A stretch of DNA of 64,000 nt from Chitinophaga pinensis (GTDB lineage: Bacteria > Bacteroidota > Bacteroidia > Chitinophagales > Chitinophagaceae): the NCBI GenBank assembly GCA_945876095.1, contig CAMCMP010000010.1, forward strand, positions 51,006 through 115,005, read 5' to 3'. Shown one piece after another: positions 9,000-17,313 of the stretch. The notes beneath the pieces are model-generated. The model had not been told where the DNA came from. It saw nothing but the letters and a program-made list of their open reading frames with translations, and did not search any database. Positions within the stretch are counted from its first letter, which is position 1. Every line of letters starts with the position of its first letter. The position numbers and the translations under genes are program-made.

Positions 9000-9563
9000 A
9001 TGAAAGAAACATTTATACAAGACATAATATTTTATACAAACGATTTGCTGACAAAAGGCGAATATGAAAACTGCATTTTTAATAGTTGCGATATTGCCGA
9101 AACCGACCTTTCAGAATTTAAGTTTATTGACTGCACATTTAACGGTTGTAATTTTAGTTTAGCAAAACTCAACAAGACAGTGTTTAGGGATGTAATTTTT
9201 AAAGACTGTAAAATGTTAGGACTTAGGTTTGATAATTGTAGCGAGTTTGGGCTTTCTTTTTCGTTTGACGGTTGTCAACTCAATCACTCTTCGTTTTACA
9301 AAACGAAAATCAAAAAGACGATTTTTAAAAATTCTCAACTACAAGAATCAGACTTTGCAGAAGCCGACCTAACCAATGTGGTGTTTGACAACTGCGATTT
9401 GACAAAAGCCGTTTTTGACCACACGTCACTCGAAAAAGCGGACTTTCGGACCTCTTACAATTACTCCATAGACCCAGAAATTAATCGAATTAAGAAAGCG
9501 AAATTTTCTATTTTAGGCGTTTCAGGACTTTTAGACAAATATGATATTGATATTGAAAAATGA
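9000..9563 (+). CDS. Pentapeptide-repeat protein (Qnr/MfpA-like class)
   Basis: A 187-residue protein built largely from pentapeptide repeats of the A(D/N)LxF kind, e.g. CDIAETDLSEFKF, CTFNGCNFSLAKL, ADLTNVVFDNCDLTKAVF, folding as a right-handed quadrilateral helix. It belongs in the same broad class as Qnr and MfpA, which mimic DNA and protect DNA gyrase from quinolones; Qnr proteins are slightly longer (about 218). Gyrase protection is inference. The next gene encodes a GyrI-like protein and overlaps this one by four bases, so they are translationally coupled. Aspartate codons are mostly GAC, while neighbours mostly use GAT, suggesting recent transfer. Confidence 0.88.
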   Translation: MKETFIQDIIFYTNDLLTKGEYENCIFNSCDIAETDLSEFKFIDCTFNGCNFSLAKLNKTVFRDVIFKDCKMLGLRFDNCSEFGLSFSFDGCQLNHSSFYKTKIKKTIFKNSQLQESDFAEADLTNVVFDNCDLTKAVFDHTSLEKADFRTSYNYSIDPEINRIKKAKFSILGVSGLLDKYDIDIEK

Positions 9564-10048
9564 CACCCAGAATTGAAATATTAACCGAAAAAAAATTAGT
9601 TGGAAAGCGACTAACAATGAGTTTTGCTAATTACAAAATTGGAGAACTATGGCGAAGTTTTACCACTAGACGAAAAGAAATTAGCAACAATTTGACAAGT
9701 GATTTAATTTCTTTAGTTGTTTACAAACAAACTCATTTTACAGACTTCAAACCGATAAATGAATTTGAAAGATGGGCGACAGTTGAAGTTGCAGACTTTG
9801 ACAACGTACCAATCGAAATGGAAACTTTTGTTTTGCCAAGCGGGCTATATGCAGTTTTTGACTATAAAGGCTTAAGTACAGATAATTCAATCTTCCAATA
9901 CATTTTAAATACTTGGTTGCCAAATTCAGACTATGTTTTGGACGACAGACCGCATTTTGAAGTGTTGGGCGACAAATACAAAAACAACGATGCTGCATCA
10001 GAGGAAGAAATTTGGATACCGATAAGACAGAAGAATAAGACCTACTAA
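9560..10048 (+). CDS. GyrI-like effector-binding domain protein
   Basis: A 162-residue protein that resembles the GyrI/AraC effector-binding (SOUL-like) fold: starts with TPRIEILTEKKLVGKRLTM, then LWRSFTTRRKEI, then FVLPSGLYAVFDYKGL and LDDRPHFEVLGDKY, with the EIWIPI ending typical of the family. In E. coli GyrI (SbmC) inhibits and protects gyrase; other members bind small hydrophobic ligands. It begins inside the last codons of the pentapeptide-repeat gene (ATGA overlap), so the two are coupled. It shares that gene's GAC-rich codon use. No helix-turn-helix domain is present, so it is not a full AraC or MerR regulator. Confidence 0.8.
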   Translation: MTPRIEILTEKKLVGKRLTMSFANYKIGELWRSFTTRRKEISNNLTSDLISLVVYKQTHFTDFKPINEFERWATVEVADFDNVPIEMETFVLPSGLYAVFDYKGLSTDNSIFQYILNTWLPNSDYVLDDRPHFEVLGDKYKNNDAASEEEIWIPIRQKNKTY

Positions 10049-10192
10049 AATCGGTTTAGTAATTTGGCGGCTGAAGTTTTTTTTAAGAAACCTTTATTAA
10101 AGGTTCAATGTTTTAAAATGATATCGAATTTTTTGCTAAAATCCGTCACATCCGCAAGTCGAAAAACGAGATAAAACCTCTAAATGAATTGA

Positions 10193-10729
10193 TTAAAAAC
10201 TGTTTTTCCACATCATACTCTCTACCGGCTTATTAGGCTGTCCACTGTATTTTGCATTTTTCTTTTCGTTGTATTTTACTTCAATCTCCCCATCTACTGG
10301 AAAATAGATCAGCTGACCGATAGGCATTCCTGCGTAAACCCTCACAGGTTGTTTCACTGAAATTTCTAAGGTCCAGTTGCCACAAAAACCAACGTCGCCC
10401 TTGCCGGCAGTGGCATGGATATCGATACCCAATCTTCCTGTGCTAGATTTTCCTTCCAAAAAAGGAACATGTGCATGTGTTTCAGTATATTCTTCGGTAA
10501 CCCCTAAATAAAATTCATGCGGTAATAACAAGATTCCCTCTTCTGGTATATCGAAGTGCTCGATTGTATTGTGCTTCTTAGCATCCAATTCCTTGTTGGT
10601 GTAGGTGGCTAGGGATTTGCCCAAATGCACGTCGTAGCTATTGCTGCCCAAACAATCTCTTTTGTAGGGCACTATTTTGATGGTACCGCTTTCCATTTCT
10701 TCTAAAATTCTCTTGTCGCTCAGGATCAT
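10193..10729 (-). CDS. dcd: dCTP deaminase
   Basis: Deaminates dCTP to dUTP (and ammonia) in pyrimidine deoxynucleotide synthesis; cytoplasmic homotrimer. The 178-residue length is normal. Family motifs are the N-terminal MILSDKRILEEMESG, SSTGRLGIDIHATAG (about 95-109, with the S-x-x-G-R phosphate-binding stretch) and GFCGNWTLEI with the catalytic Glu. A single gene, divergent from the phosphopantetheinyl transferase. Bifunctional dCTP deaminase/dUTPase forms exist; the sequence alone does not settle this. Confidence 0.95.
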   Translation of the reverse strand: MILSDKRILEEMESGTIKIVPYKRDCLGSNSYDVHLGKSLATYTNKELDAKKHNTIEHFDIPEEGILLLPHEFYLGVTEEYTETHAHVPFLEGKSSTGRLGIDIHATAGKGDVGFCGNWTLEISVKQPVRVYAGMPIGQLIYFPVDGEIEVKYNEKKNAKYSGQPNKPVESMMWKNSF

Positions 10730-10855
10730 GTCAGGTTAATTGGGTTAAATGTTTTATGCGTTACTTTGCCAAGGATTTATTATGAAATTTATCAATTCAA
10801 TTTTGATTGCAAATATTCATTCAAATTCCTACAATCAAAAATTAATCACCGTTTT

Positions 10856-11500
10856 ATGCCGCTGGTTTATCAACAAAATATCAACGACACTACAAAATTA
10901 GGTATTTGGCACATCACTGAGCCAGAAGATTTTTTTTTGCAAAAGGTACCTTTGCAACAAGAAATTTCTCACCCAAATAAAAGAAGGCAACATTTAGCAG
11001 GTAGATTTTTATTACAACAGTTATTTCCAGATTTCCCTTACGAGCTCATTCGAATTGCTGAAACTAGAAAACCTTTTTTAGAAAACGAAGCTTATCATTT
11101 TTCAATTTCACATTGTGGCGAATATGCAGCGGTAGTGGTAAGTCCAAATTATCGCGTAGGAGTTGATATAGAAAAAATCTCCAATCGAGTAGAAAAGATT
11201 AAGCATAAATTTTTATCAGTTCAAGAGCAGCAGTTATTGAAAAAAATTCCACTTTTACCTTATGACAGTTTGAGTGAAAAGTTATTAACAGCTGCATGGA
11301 GTATCAAAGAAGCTTTGTTTAAATGGCAGGGTAGTCAGGAGGTAGATTTTATAAAACATCTACCGATCATTCAACTTGAAGGAAATGAGCAAAAAGTAAT
11401 TGCTCAATGTAATATTTTAAAATATGAGAAAATAAATTTGCCGGTGGAAGTTTTATTTTTTAATGATCATTGTTTGGCTTGGGTGATTAAAGAAGTATAA
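10856..11500 (+). CDS. 4'-phosphopantetheinyl transferase superfamily protein
   Basis: Transfers phosphopantetheine from CoA to carrier proteins. Motifs: FSISHCGEYAAVVVS, the metal site GVDIEKI and the WSIKEALFKW helix with catalytic Glu and Lys, in the order of Sfp-type transferases. The protein is 214 residues from the ATG at 10856 (MPLVYQQNIND). A frame that opens 30 codons upstream (10766) adds a low-complexity N-terminus unlike the family, so the internal ATG was chosen. Sfp-type enzymes usually serve large carrier-protein systems; none is in this window. Confidence 0.85.
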   Translation: MPLVYQQNINDTTKLGIWHITEPEDFFLQKVPLQQEISHPNKRRQHLAGRFLLQQLFPDFPYELIRIAETRKPFLENEAYHFSISHCGEYAAVVVSPNYRVGVDIEKISNRVEKIKHKFLSVQEQQLLKKIPLLPYDSLSEKLLTAAWSIKEALFKWQGSQEVDFIKHLPIIQLEGNEQKVIAQCNILKYEKINLPVEVLFFNDHCLAWVIKEV

Positions 11501-11804
11501 TTCATTTAGTAAATAAAACAGCGAATAAATAAGAAAATAAAGTTGACCACATTAAACTAACAGCCAACATTTCATCAGAATAAGAAATACCAATATAACT
11601 AATAAGAAAAATATTCTGACCTTTTTCTCAAAGTTGCTGATCTTCCTGCCATCACTGATAAAGCAATGCCGCCTTTAAAATGGTCGCTGATGTTTTAAAT
11701 ATACTTCCCTAAACAATACTGTCCCATTAACATAAAGACCACCATTACCCAAATCACCCTAGAGTAATTCTGCATCTATTAAAAAACGGGTGCTGTTAAT
11801 TCCA
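11501..11804. other. 304-bp stretch, possible gene remnant on the minus strand
   Basis: No complete gene. On the minus strand, short frames read like decayed coding sequence: NGGLYVNGTVLFREVYLKH, then after a frame change GGIALSVMAGRSATLRK. I cannot assign a family, and chance is possible. Confidence 0.3.
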
Positions 11805-13331
11805 TCAATTTAAATTAATGAGGCTTTTGTCTGCAATTAAAATGGGGGCATCATAGACAGGTATATCTTTAAAATTATAGGTGTTTCCTTTTTTACTCCA
11901 TATTTTGGTTGGTATTTCATAGACAGCACCGGTGATAATATCAATAAAAACAGGTATATCAAAATTAGCATTGGAAAAAGAAAAGGTTTGTAATTTTGTT
12001 TGATTAGATTCTGAAGGTATGCTTTCATCTATCCATATTGTATAAACCTGCTTTTTTGAAACCTTGTGCTGGTAACCAAACACAGAAAGGCTTCGGTCAG
12101 TGGTATGCGAAAAACGATGTACTCCCGAACTTGCACCTTCAATGTTATAGGTATGTTCCAAATCCATTAATCTTTCTAATGAATTATCAAAAATCGAAGT
12201 GATATTCTGAATAGCGTAGTAAGCAATTTTGGGACGAATTATTTTTTTTGTTGAATCAGATTTAATGATGCCTTTATAATTAAGTCGGTTAATAGGCCCA
12301 TTGGTATAAGCCATTTCTATGATACCAAAAATACTGCATTCAATATCGTGCCCTAAGTTGCCCAACATTCTCCGGGTATCCCATTTGGCTTGTGTTAATT
12401 CGCTCCAGTCATAATCCCATAAAGCACCTCGGCCACCCCCACCTCCAGATGGTGCGCCGTTTTCACCTTGCCTCAATTTCATATTAGGCGCATATTTATC
12501 TAGTGCTTCCTGCAACATATGCACTTTCAAATAGTTGGCATCGGGATTATATACATAATCATGATAGGTCATGTTATCGAACAGTTTCATTTTCTTTTTT
12601 TCGGCAATTCGTTTGAAGAAACGTTCGGCATATTTATAACCAATATGACCTAATGCAAGCCCTGAAATTTTTGCATCGGGTTGTATTTTTTTAATAATTT
12701 CTGCAGTACGGATATTAAAATCGGCAATCAATTCAGGACTGTTAATAGCGTTGTCACCAAAATTAGGTTCGTTCCACACTTCCCAATCTTTTACTTTATC
12801 CTTATACCGGGTAATCATTGCGGCTACCCATTTATTATAGGCAATTAAAGCTTCCTCCGTAATAGGTAAACCTGCACCGAGATTTGCACCACCACCACCT
12901 TTGTATAATGTATTGCCATACGATGTTTGCAGCCAAGGTTTTAATCCACGGCTGGTGGCATCATTAATAATATTATCTAACCATACCCAGTCATATTGGC
13001 CTTTTACTCTCTCTATTTTAGCCCAGCCACCCTGGAAACGTAGTAATTTAATGCCAAGAGGATTAAGATATTCTTTATACTCGTTGTAATCAGCAAAATC
13101 TCTGTCTAATGTTTCGCAGCCAATCAACCAGTTTGATGATTCGATGGTGTTTGCATTTCTGTATTTTACCGAACCAATAAGAGGCAATGTAATTTTAATA
13201 TCCGTTTTCACCCGACTACCACTGGTATCAATTTTTTGTGCAAATGTGCTTTGATTTAAAAAATATAATAAAACAAATAGGACACATGTTTGAAGTATAG
13301 GTTTTAGTAGTACTGATTTTTTTTTCATCAT
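11805..13331 (-). CDS. Secreted glycoside hydrolase, clan GH-A (GH39-like)
   Basis: A 508-residue protein with a signal peptide (about residues 1-32, ending STFAQ). The body looks like a clan GH-A TIM barrel: a strand ending GIKLLRFQGGWAKIE, the acid/base motif VWNEPNFG near residue 190, and a probable nucleophile in RQGENGAPSGG near residue 290, followed by a C-terminal beta domain. WNEPN plus the overall order suggest GH39 or a relative (beta-xylosidase, beta-glucosidase or galactosidase activities); the exact family is inferred. It is the last gene of a leftward block with cytochrome, DUF1501 and sugar-acid genes, about 160 bp after the previous gene. Confidence 0.75.
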   Translation of the reverse strand: MMKKKSVLLKPILQTCVLFVLLYFLNQSTFAQKIDTSGSRVKTDIKITLPLIGSVKYRNANTIESSNWLIGCETLDRDFADYNEYKEYLNPLGIKLLRFQGGWAKIERVKGQYDWVWLDNIINDATSRGLKPWLQTSYGNTLYKGGGGANLGAGLPITEEALIAYNKWVAAMITRYKDKVKDWEVWNEPNFGDNAINSPELIADFNIRTAEIIKKIQPDAKISGLALGHIGYKYAERFFKRIAEKKKMKLFDNMTYHDYVYNPDANYLKVHMLQEALDKYAPNMKLRQGENGAPSGGGGGRGALWDYDWSELTQAKWDTRRMLGNLGHDIECSIFGIIEMAYTNGPINRLNYKGIIKSDSTKKIIRPKIAYYAIQNITSIFDNSLERLMDLEHTYNIEGASSGVHRFSHTTDRSLSVFGYQHKVSKKQVYTIWIDESIPSESNQTKLQTFSFSNANFDIPVFIDIITGAVYEIPTKIWSKKGNTYNFKDIPVYDAPILIADKSLINLN

Positions 13332-13490
13332 CTTGTACTGATTTTTTTACTCATGGCAACCTGAGTTGTTGATTTCTTTAGGCCTTTTTGTTACCACTAT
13401 ATTATCTTTTGATAGAATGTTTTTTTTCACTTTAGTACTTTTAGTCTCTCCTAAAGTCAAATATTATTTCCTTATTTATCAATGATTTAT

Positions 13491-14864
13491 TTAAGGCAAT
13501 AGTTTATAAACAATCTCTAATCCCTTTTTTGATTTTGACATCGTTTCCATACGAGTGGTATCTACTGCAGTTTCCCAAACATATAATTTTTTAAGGCTCG
13601 TTAAATTCTGCAGAGAGTTAATTGAACTATCAGTGATAGCAGTGCCATATAAATTTAGTAATTCAAGTTTATTCAATCCTGTAATGGCCGGAATGCCTTT
13701 ATCTGTTATCTTATTTTGGTTTAGGTTCAGCTTAAAAAGGTTCGGTAGATTTCCGATTATTTTAAGGTCTTCATCTGTGATACCACAGTTAGAGAGTTGT
13801 AGCCAAACTAGTTGATCTTTTACTGATTCAAGCACTGATAGATCTGGCTTAGTAGAGGAAGGCCCTATGAATTTTACTTCTAGTAGGTTATTGGATTCAT
13901 TGATTGCAAATACCTGAAATCCTTCTTTTAAAAGTACAGCAAGGTCTTTTTTTGCAGCCGGCTTTGCTGAATAAGAAAGAATGGCAGCACGTCCTAATTG
14001 GAAGAAATCTCCGAAAATATTCTCTATCTTTTTATCAGGTTTTAAATTGGCAATTGTCATGTTGCGATGCGCGCCAGTTTCAATCCAAAATTCTAAAATG
14101 GCAATCTGTGATTCAGTTAACGGTTTTTTACCATCAGAAGGCATAAACTCTTTATGCTCCTTGGGAAGGGTGATGCGTCTAAAAATTTCGCTGCTTGCAA
14201 TATTGCCTGGAATAATACCTTCTCTTGATTTCCCTCCTGCTAAAATTTCTTCATAGGAAGTAAGCAGTAGTCCCCCCTTTTTCTTTTCTTTATTGTGACA
14301 GCTAACACATTTGGATTGAAGAATAGGCATTACTGCGTCATTAAAAATATCTGCAGAATCTAGTCCTGAAATTTTTGTGTGCGCTGCTTGACTTTTTTGA
14401 CTCCTTGTTCCAACCAGTGGTGCATATTCCATTAGGTAATTACTGCCATGGGTCAGAGAACCACCCCAATGACCTGTGAGGATGAGTAATACCGAAATTA
14501 TTAAAATCAATGTCGTCCTAATTATCTTCGAGCCCTTCTTTAAAAAAGGAATTGGGAAAGCAGCTAGTAAATAGCAACAAGTAGAAATCACTGCAAGCGT
14601 TATCCCACTTATTTTGTGGAAGTTTAATGTTGATTCTTCGTAGCCGCCGCCAAGAGATAAAAAATATCCAGCAGTTGCAGAAAAAATTGAGCTAATAGCA
14701 GCTGCCAACCATATAAGTGAAATTGTTTTTACAAATGATTCTCGTGGCTTCCAAAATTGAAATAGCTCCATAAAAATCGCAAAAGCCAAAAGGCCTATTG
14801 GAAGATGAATAAATAATGGATGAAATCTTCCGAAAAACATCGTTAAATCAGCAGTTGGTTGCAT
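13491..14864 (-). CDS. Membrane c-type cytochrome with leucine-rich repeats
   Basis: A 457-residue three-part protein. The first 150 residues hold four hydrophobic segments of the DUF2231 kind, starting FFGRFHPLFIHLPIGLLAF. Then a planctomycete-type cytochrome module contains one heme site, SKCVSCHNKEKKKGG (CxxCH, near residue 188), and FMPSDGKKPL, which supplies a possible distal Met. The C-terminal 120 residues are leucine-rich repeats of the LxxLxLxxNxIT type (for example LFKLNLNQNKITDKGI). It would pass electrons at the membrane and bind a partner with the repeats. It follows the beta-propeller gene closely and belongs to the block with DUF1501 and DUF1549/DUF1553 proteins. Confidence 0.8.
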   Translation of the reverse strand: MQPTADLTMFFGRFHPLFIHLPIGLLAFAIFMELFQFWKPRESFVKTISLIWLAAAISSIFSATAGYFLSLGGGYEESTLNFHKISGITLAVISTCCYLLAAFPIPFLKKGSKIIRTTLILIISVLLILTGHWGGSLTHGSNYLMEYAPLVGTRSQKSQAAHTKISGLDSADIFNDAVMPILQSKCVSCHNKEKKKGGLLLTSYEEILAGGKSREGIIPGNIASSEIFRRITLPKEHKEFMPSDGKKPLTESQIAILEFWIETGAHRNMTIANLKPDKKIENIFGDFFQLGRAAILSYSAKPAAKKDLAVLLKEGFQVFAINESNNLLEVKFIGPSSTKPDLSVLESVKDQLVWLQLSNCGITDEDLKIIGNLPNLFKLNLNQNKITDKGIPAITGLNKLELLNLYGTAITDSSINSLQNLTSLKKLYVWETAVDTTRMETMSKSKKGLEIVYKLLP

Positions 14865-14892
14865 AAGTAGATAAGTTCCGTTAGTTACATTA

Positions 14893-15837
14893 TTATTTTA
14901 GTGGGCTGCCTTTTAATTTTTTTCCGTTGGTAGTCAATATTTGAAATTCATGTGCACCATAGCCATTGTATGTCCAAACGATTTTTTTATTGTTATCTAT
15001 CTCAAACAAGCGGATACCTTCACTTGCTCCATAACTTGCAATCACCGTATGGCCATTGGCTAATCGCTGAGCACCGCAGGGATCTTTAAATGGTTTTTCT
15101 TCAAAATCATTATTGGATATTTTCCATACAATGTTTCCTTGGGGATTAAATTCTACTACTTTATTTCCATGAGTAAGCGTAACTAATGTATTGCCATTTT
15201 GTAATCGAATAGCAGTAAAAGGCCAGTTTTCTGCATCTCTACCTCCCAATTCAGCGAGATCAGTTTTGATGGTGTTTACAATTTTTCCAGCAGGGCTATA
15301 TTCCTTTACACTGAATGCCAATAAATGTGGCACTAGATAATTACCACTTGGCAGTTTTCGTGCCATTCTAGTTTGCATATGAATGTTATCTGTTTCTGGT
15401 AATAAGGATACAGTAATTTTTATTTGTCCTGATTGGTCTACTTCTAGAAGTCGCGGTGCTTTTCCAGATTCTGTAATCAATGTATTGCCATTTTTTAAAC
15501 GCACCGCCGTACCTAATTCGTTTTCAGCAGCGGACTTCTTAAAATTAAAAATTACTTTTTTGTCGCTATTATACTCTCTCACTTCATCACCCCAACAAAT
15601 TAAAATATTGCCATTTGGTAATACATATCCATCCCTTGCACCTGCCTTATCGGCTTTCCAAATTTCTTCTTCGTTCTCGCCAATAATACCCGTGAATTTT
15701 GGACCAGCGATAAAAAAAGAATGATGAATGTCTGTTTTACCCGCAACTGTTTTTGCACCATTTTGTGCATGCATCTCAGTGGGCAAAATATGGAGGCAGA
15801 GCAGTAGAAAGCAAACAAGGGGACTTAATAATTTCAT
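14893..15837 (-). CDS. Secreted beta-propeller (PQQ-like repeat) protein
   Basis: A 314-residue protein with a signal peptide (residues 1-24, ending TEMHA). The rest consists of repeating blades with the pattern R-L-x-N-G-N-T-L(V/I)T, seen at least five times (VRLKNGNTLIT, IRLQNGNTLVT, QRLANGHTVIA and so on), as in PQQ-like and arylsulfotransferase-like propellers. No catalytic signature is clear. It lies between the cytochrome/leucine-rich protein and the DUF1501 gene with spacings of 14-30 bp, so an operon and a role in the same surface process are likely. Confidence 0.72.
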   Translation of the reverse strand: MKLLSPLVCFLLLCLHILPTEMHAQNGAKTVAGKTDIHHSFFIAGPKFTGIIGENEEEIWKADKAGARDGYVLPNGNILICWGDEVREYNSDKKVIFNFKKSAAENELGTAVRLKNGNTLITESGKAPRLLEVDQSGQIKITVSLLPETDNIHMQTRMARKLPSGNYLVPHLLAFSVKEYSPAGKIVNTIKTDLAELGGRDAENWPFTAIRLQNGNTLVTLTHGNKVVEFNPQGNIVWKISNNDFEEKPFKDPCGAQRLANGHTVIASYGASEGIRLFEIDNNKKIVWTYNGYGAHEFQILTTNGKKLKGSPLK

Positions 15838-15851
15838 AGTATATTTTTTAT

Positions 15852-17312
15852 TTAGGAGATAATATCTTTTACCACATTGCCATGTACATCTGTCAGTCTA
15901 AAATCACGACCACCAAAGCGGAAGGTGAGTTGTTTATGGTCTATTCCCATCAGGTAGAGCATGGTAGCATGTAAATCATGTATGGTAACCGGCTTATCTA
16001 CTACGCGATAACCATACTCGTCGGTGGCGCCATAAATAGTTCCTCCCTTAATGCCAGCGCCAGCCATCCACATGCTGAATGCAGATGGATTATGATCACG
16101 TCCATCCTCTCCTTGAGCAAATGGTGTGCGTCCGAATTCTCCAGACCAAACGACTAAAGTTTCTTCAAGTAGGCCGCGCATCTTTAAATCTTTTAAAAGA
16201 CCTGCAATAGGTTGATCTATTGCCTGAGCATTGCTTTCGTGTCCAGTTTTTAAATTTGCATGCTGGTCCCAACGGTCGAAGCCTCCGATGGAAGGGCAGG
16301 TAAGTTCAATAAATCGTACTCCTCTTTCAACGAGTCTTCTAGCAAGTAAGCATTGAGCTGCATAACTTTTTGTATGCGGATTAGCAGAATCTAATCCGTA
16401 TAATTTTTTAGTAGCTTCTGATTCTGATTTAAATTCTGTGAGCTCCGGTATGGAAGATTGCATTTTGTATGCCAATTCATAATTACGAATTGCCGATTCC
16501 ATTTCGTCTGCGCCTTCCAGTGAGCTTAACAGATGCTTATCCCTTTTTTTCAAAAAGGCTAATTTTTCATCTTGTATTCCTGCAATTGAATCAATTGGTT
16601 TGATATTCGCTATGGGTTCTGCACCGGCGCGTAAAATCGACGCCTGAAAGGTTGCAGGGAGAAATCCATTTTTAAAATTATCTAGTCCGCCAGGAGGAAT
16701 AAGGCCGCCATCCAGCACCACATATCCAGGAAGGGTATTGTTCTCGCTACCTAATCCATAGTTCATCCAGGCACCCATGCTAGGGCGTCCTTGCAAACCA
16801 CTGCCTGTATGAAGAAAATAATTTGCGTTGGTATGTTCTGGAAAATTAGAAACCATGGATCGAATCAATGCTAGATCATCTACACAGGTTGCAATATGTG
16901 GAAATAGTTCACTCACTTCCATTCCGGACTCACCATATTTTTTAAACGACCAAGGACTCTTTAAAATTTTGCCCACATTAGCAAATTGAGTAGCGTCTAC
17001 TTTGAACTTACTGCTGGGATCTTCTCCATTTTCTTTTTCAAGTCTAGGTTTCGGATCAAAAGAATCTACTTGTGATACACCTCCATCCATGTAAAGAAAA
17101 ATAATATTTTTAGCTCTTGGTAAAAACCCAGGCGCCTTGGGGCCACGGGATAAATAATCTAATAGGGCTGACTTATCTGAAGAGTTCGTGCAGGATGGCA
17201 ATAGGCTTCCAAATAAACTCACCATTGCAAGTGAACCAAAGCCGCATTTGCAGATGCCTAACATCTCCCTTCGGGAAAGCGGTTTTTGATTGGGGGGTAA
17301 ATGCTTTGACAT
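15852..17312 (-). CDS. DUF1501 (sulfatase-like) exported protein
   Basis: A 486-residue DUF1501 protein, a family with an alkaline-phosphatase/sulfatase-like fold that is abundant in Planctomycetes and Verrucomicrobia. The N-terminus has a twin-arginine motif SRREMLGICKCG and then a hydrophobic stretch ending LLPSC, so export is by Tat and it may become a lipoprotein. Conserved parts include NIIFLYMDGGVSQVDSFDPK, MVSNFPEHTNANYFLHTG and WSGEFGRTPFAQGEDGRDHNP. Its start lies one base after the stop of the DUF1549/DUF1553 gene, the usual pairing for these families. Enzymatic activity has not been established for the family as far as I know. Confidence 0.9.
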   Translation of the reverse strand: MSKHLPPNQKPLSRREMLGICKCGFGSLAMVSLFGSLLPSCTNSSDKSALLDYLSRGPKAPGFLPRAKNIIFLYMDGGVSQVDSFDPKPRLEKENGEDPSSKFKVDATQFANVGKILKSPWSFKKYGESGMEVSELFPHIATCVDDLALIRSMVSNFPEHTNANYFLHTGSGLQGRPSMGAWMNYGLGSENNTLPGYVVLDGGLIPPGGLDNFKNGFLPATFQASILRAGAEPIANIKPIDSIAGIQDEKLAFLKKRDKHLLSSLEGADEMESAIRNYELAYKMQSSIPELTEFKSESEATKKLYGLDSANPHTKSYAAQCLLARRLVERGVRFIELTCPSIGGFDRWDQHANLKTGHESNAQAIDQPIAGLLKDLKMRGLLEETLVVWSGEFGRTPFAQGEDGRDHNPSAFSMWMAGAGIKGGTIYGATDEYGYRVVDKPVTIHDLHATMLYLMGIDHKQLTFRFGGRDFRLTDVHGNVVKDIIS

Positions 17313-17313
17313 A

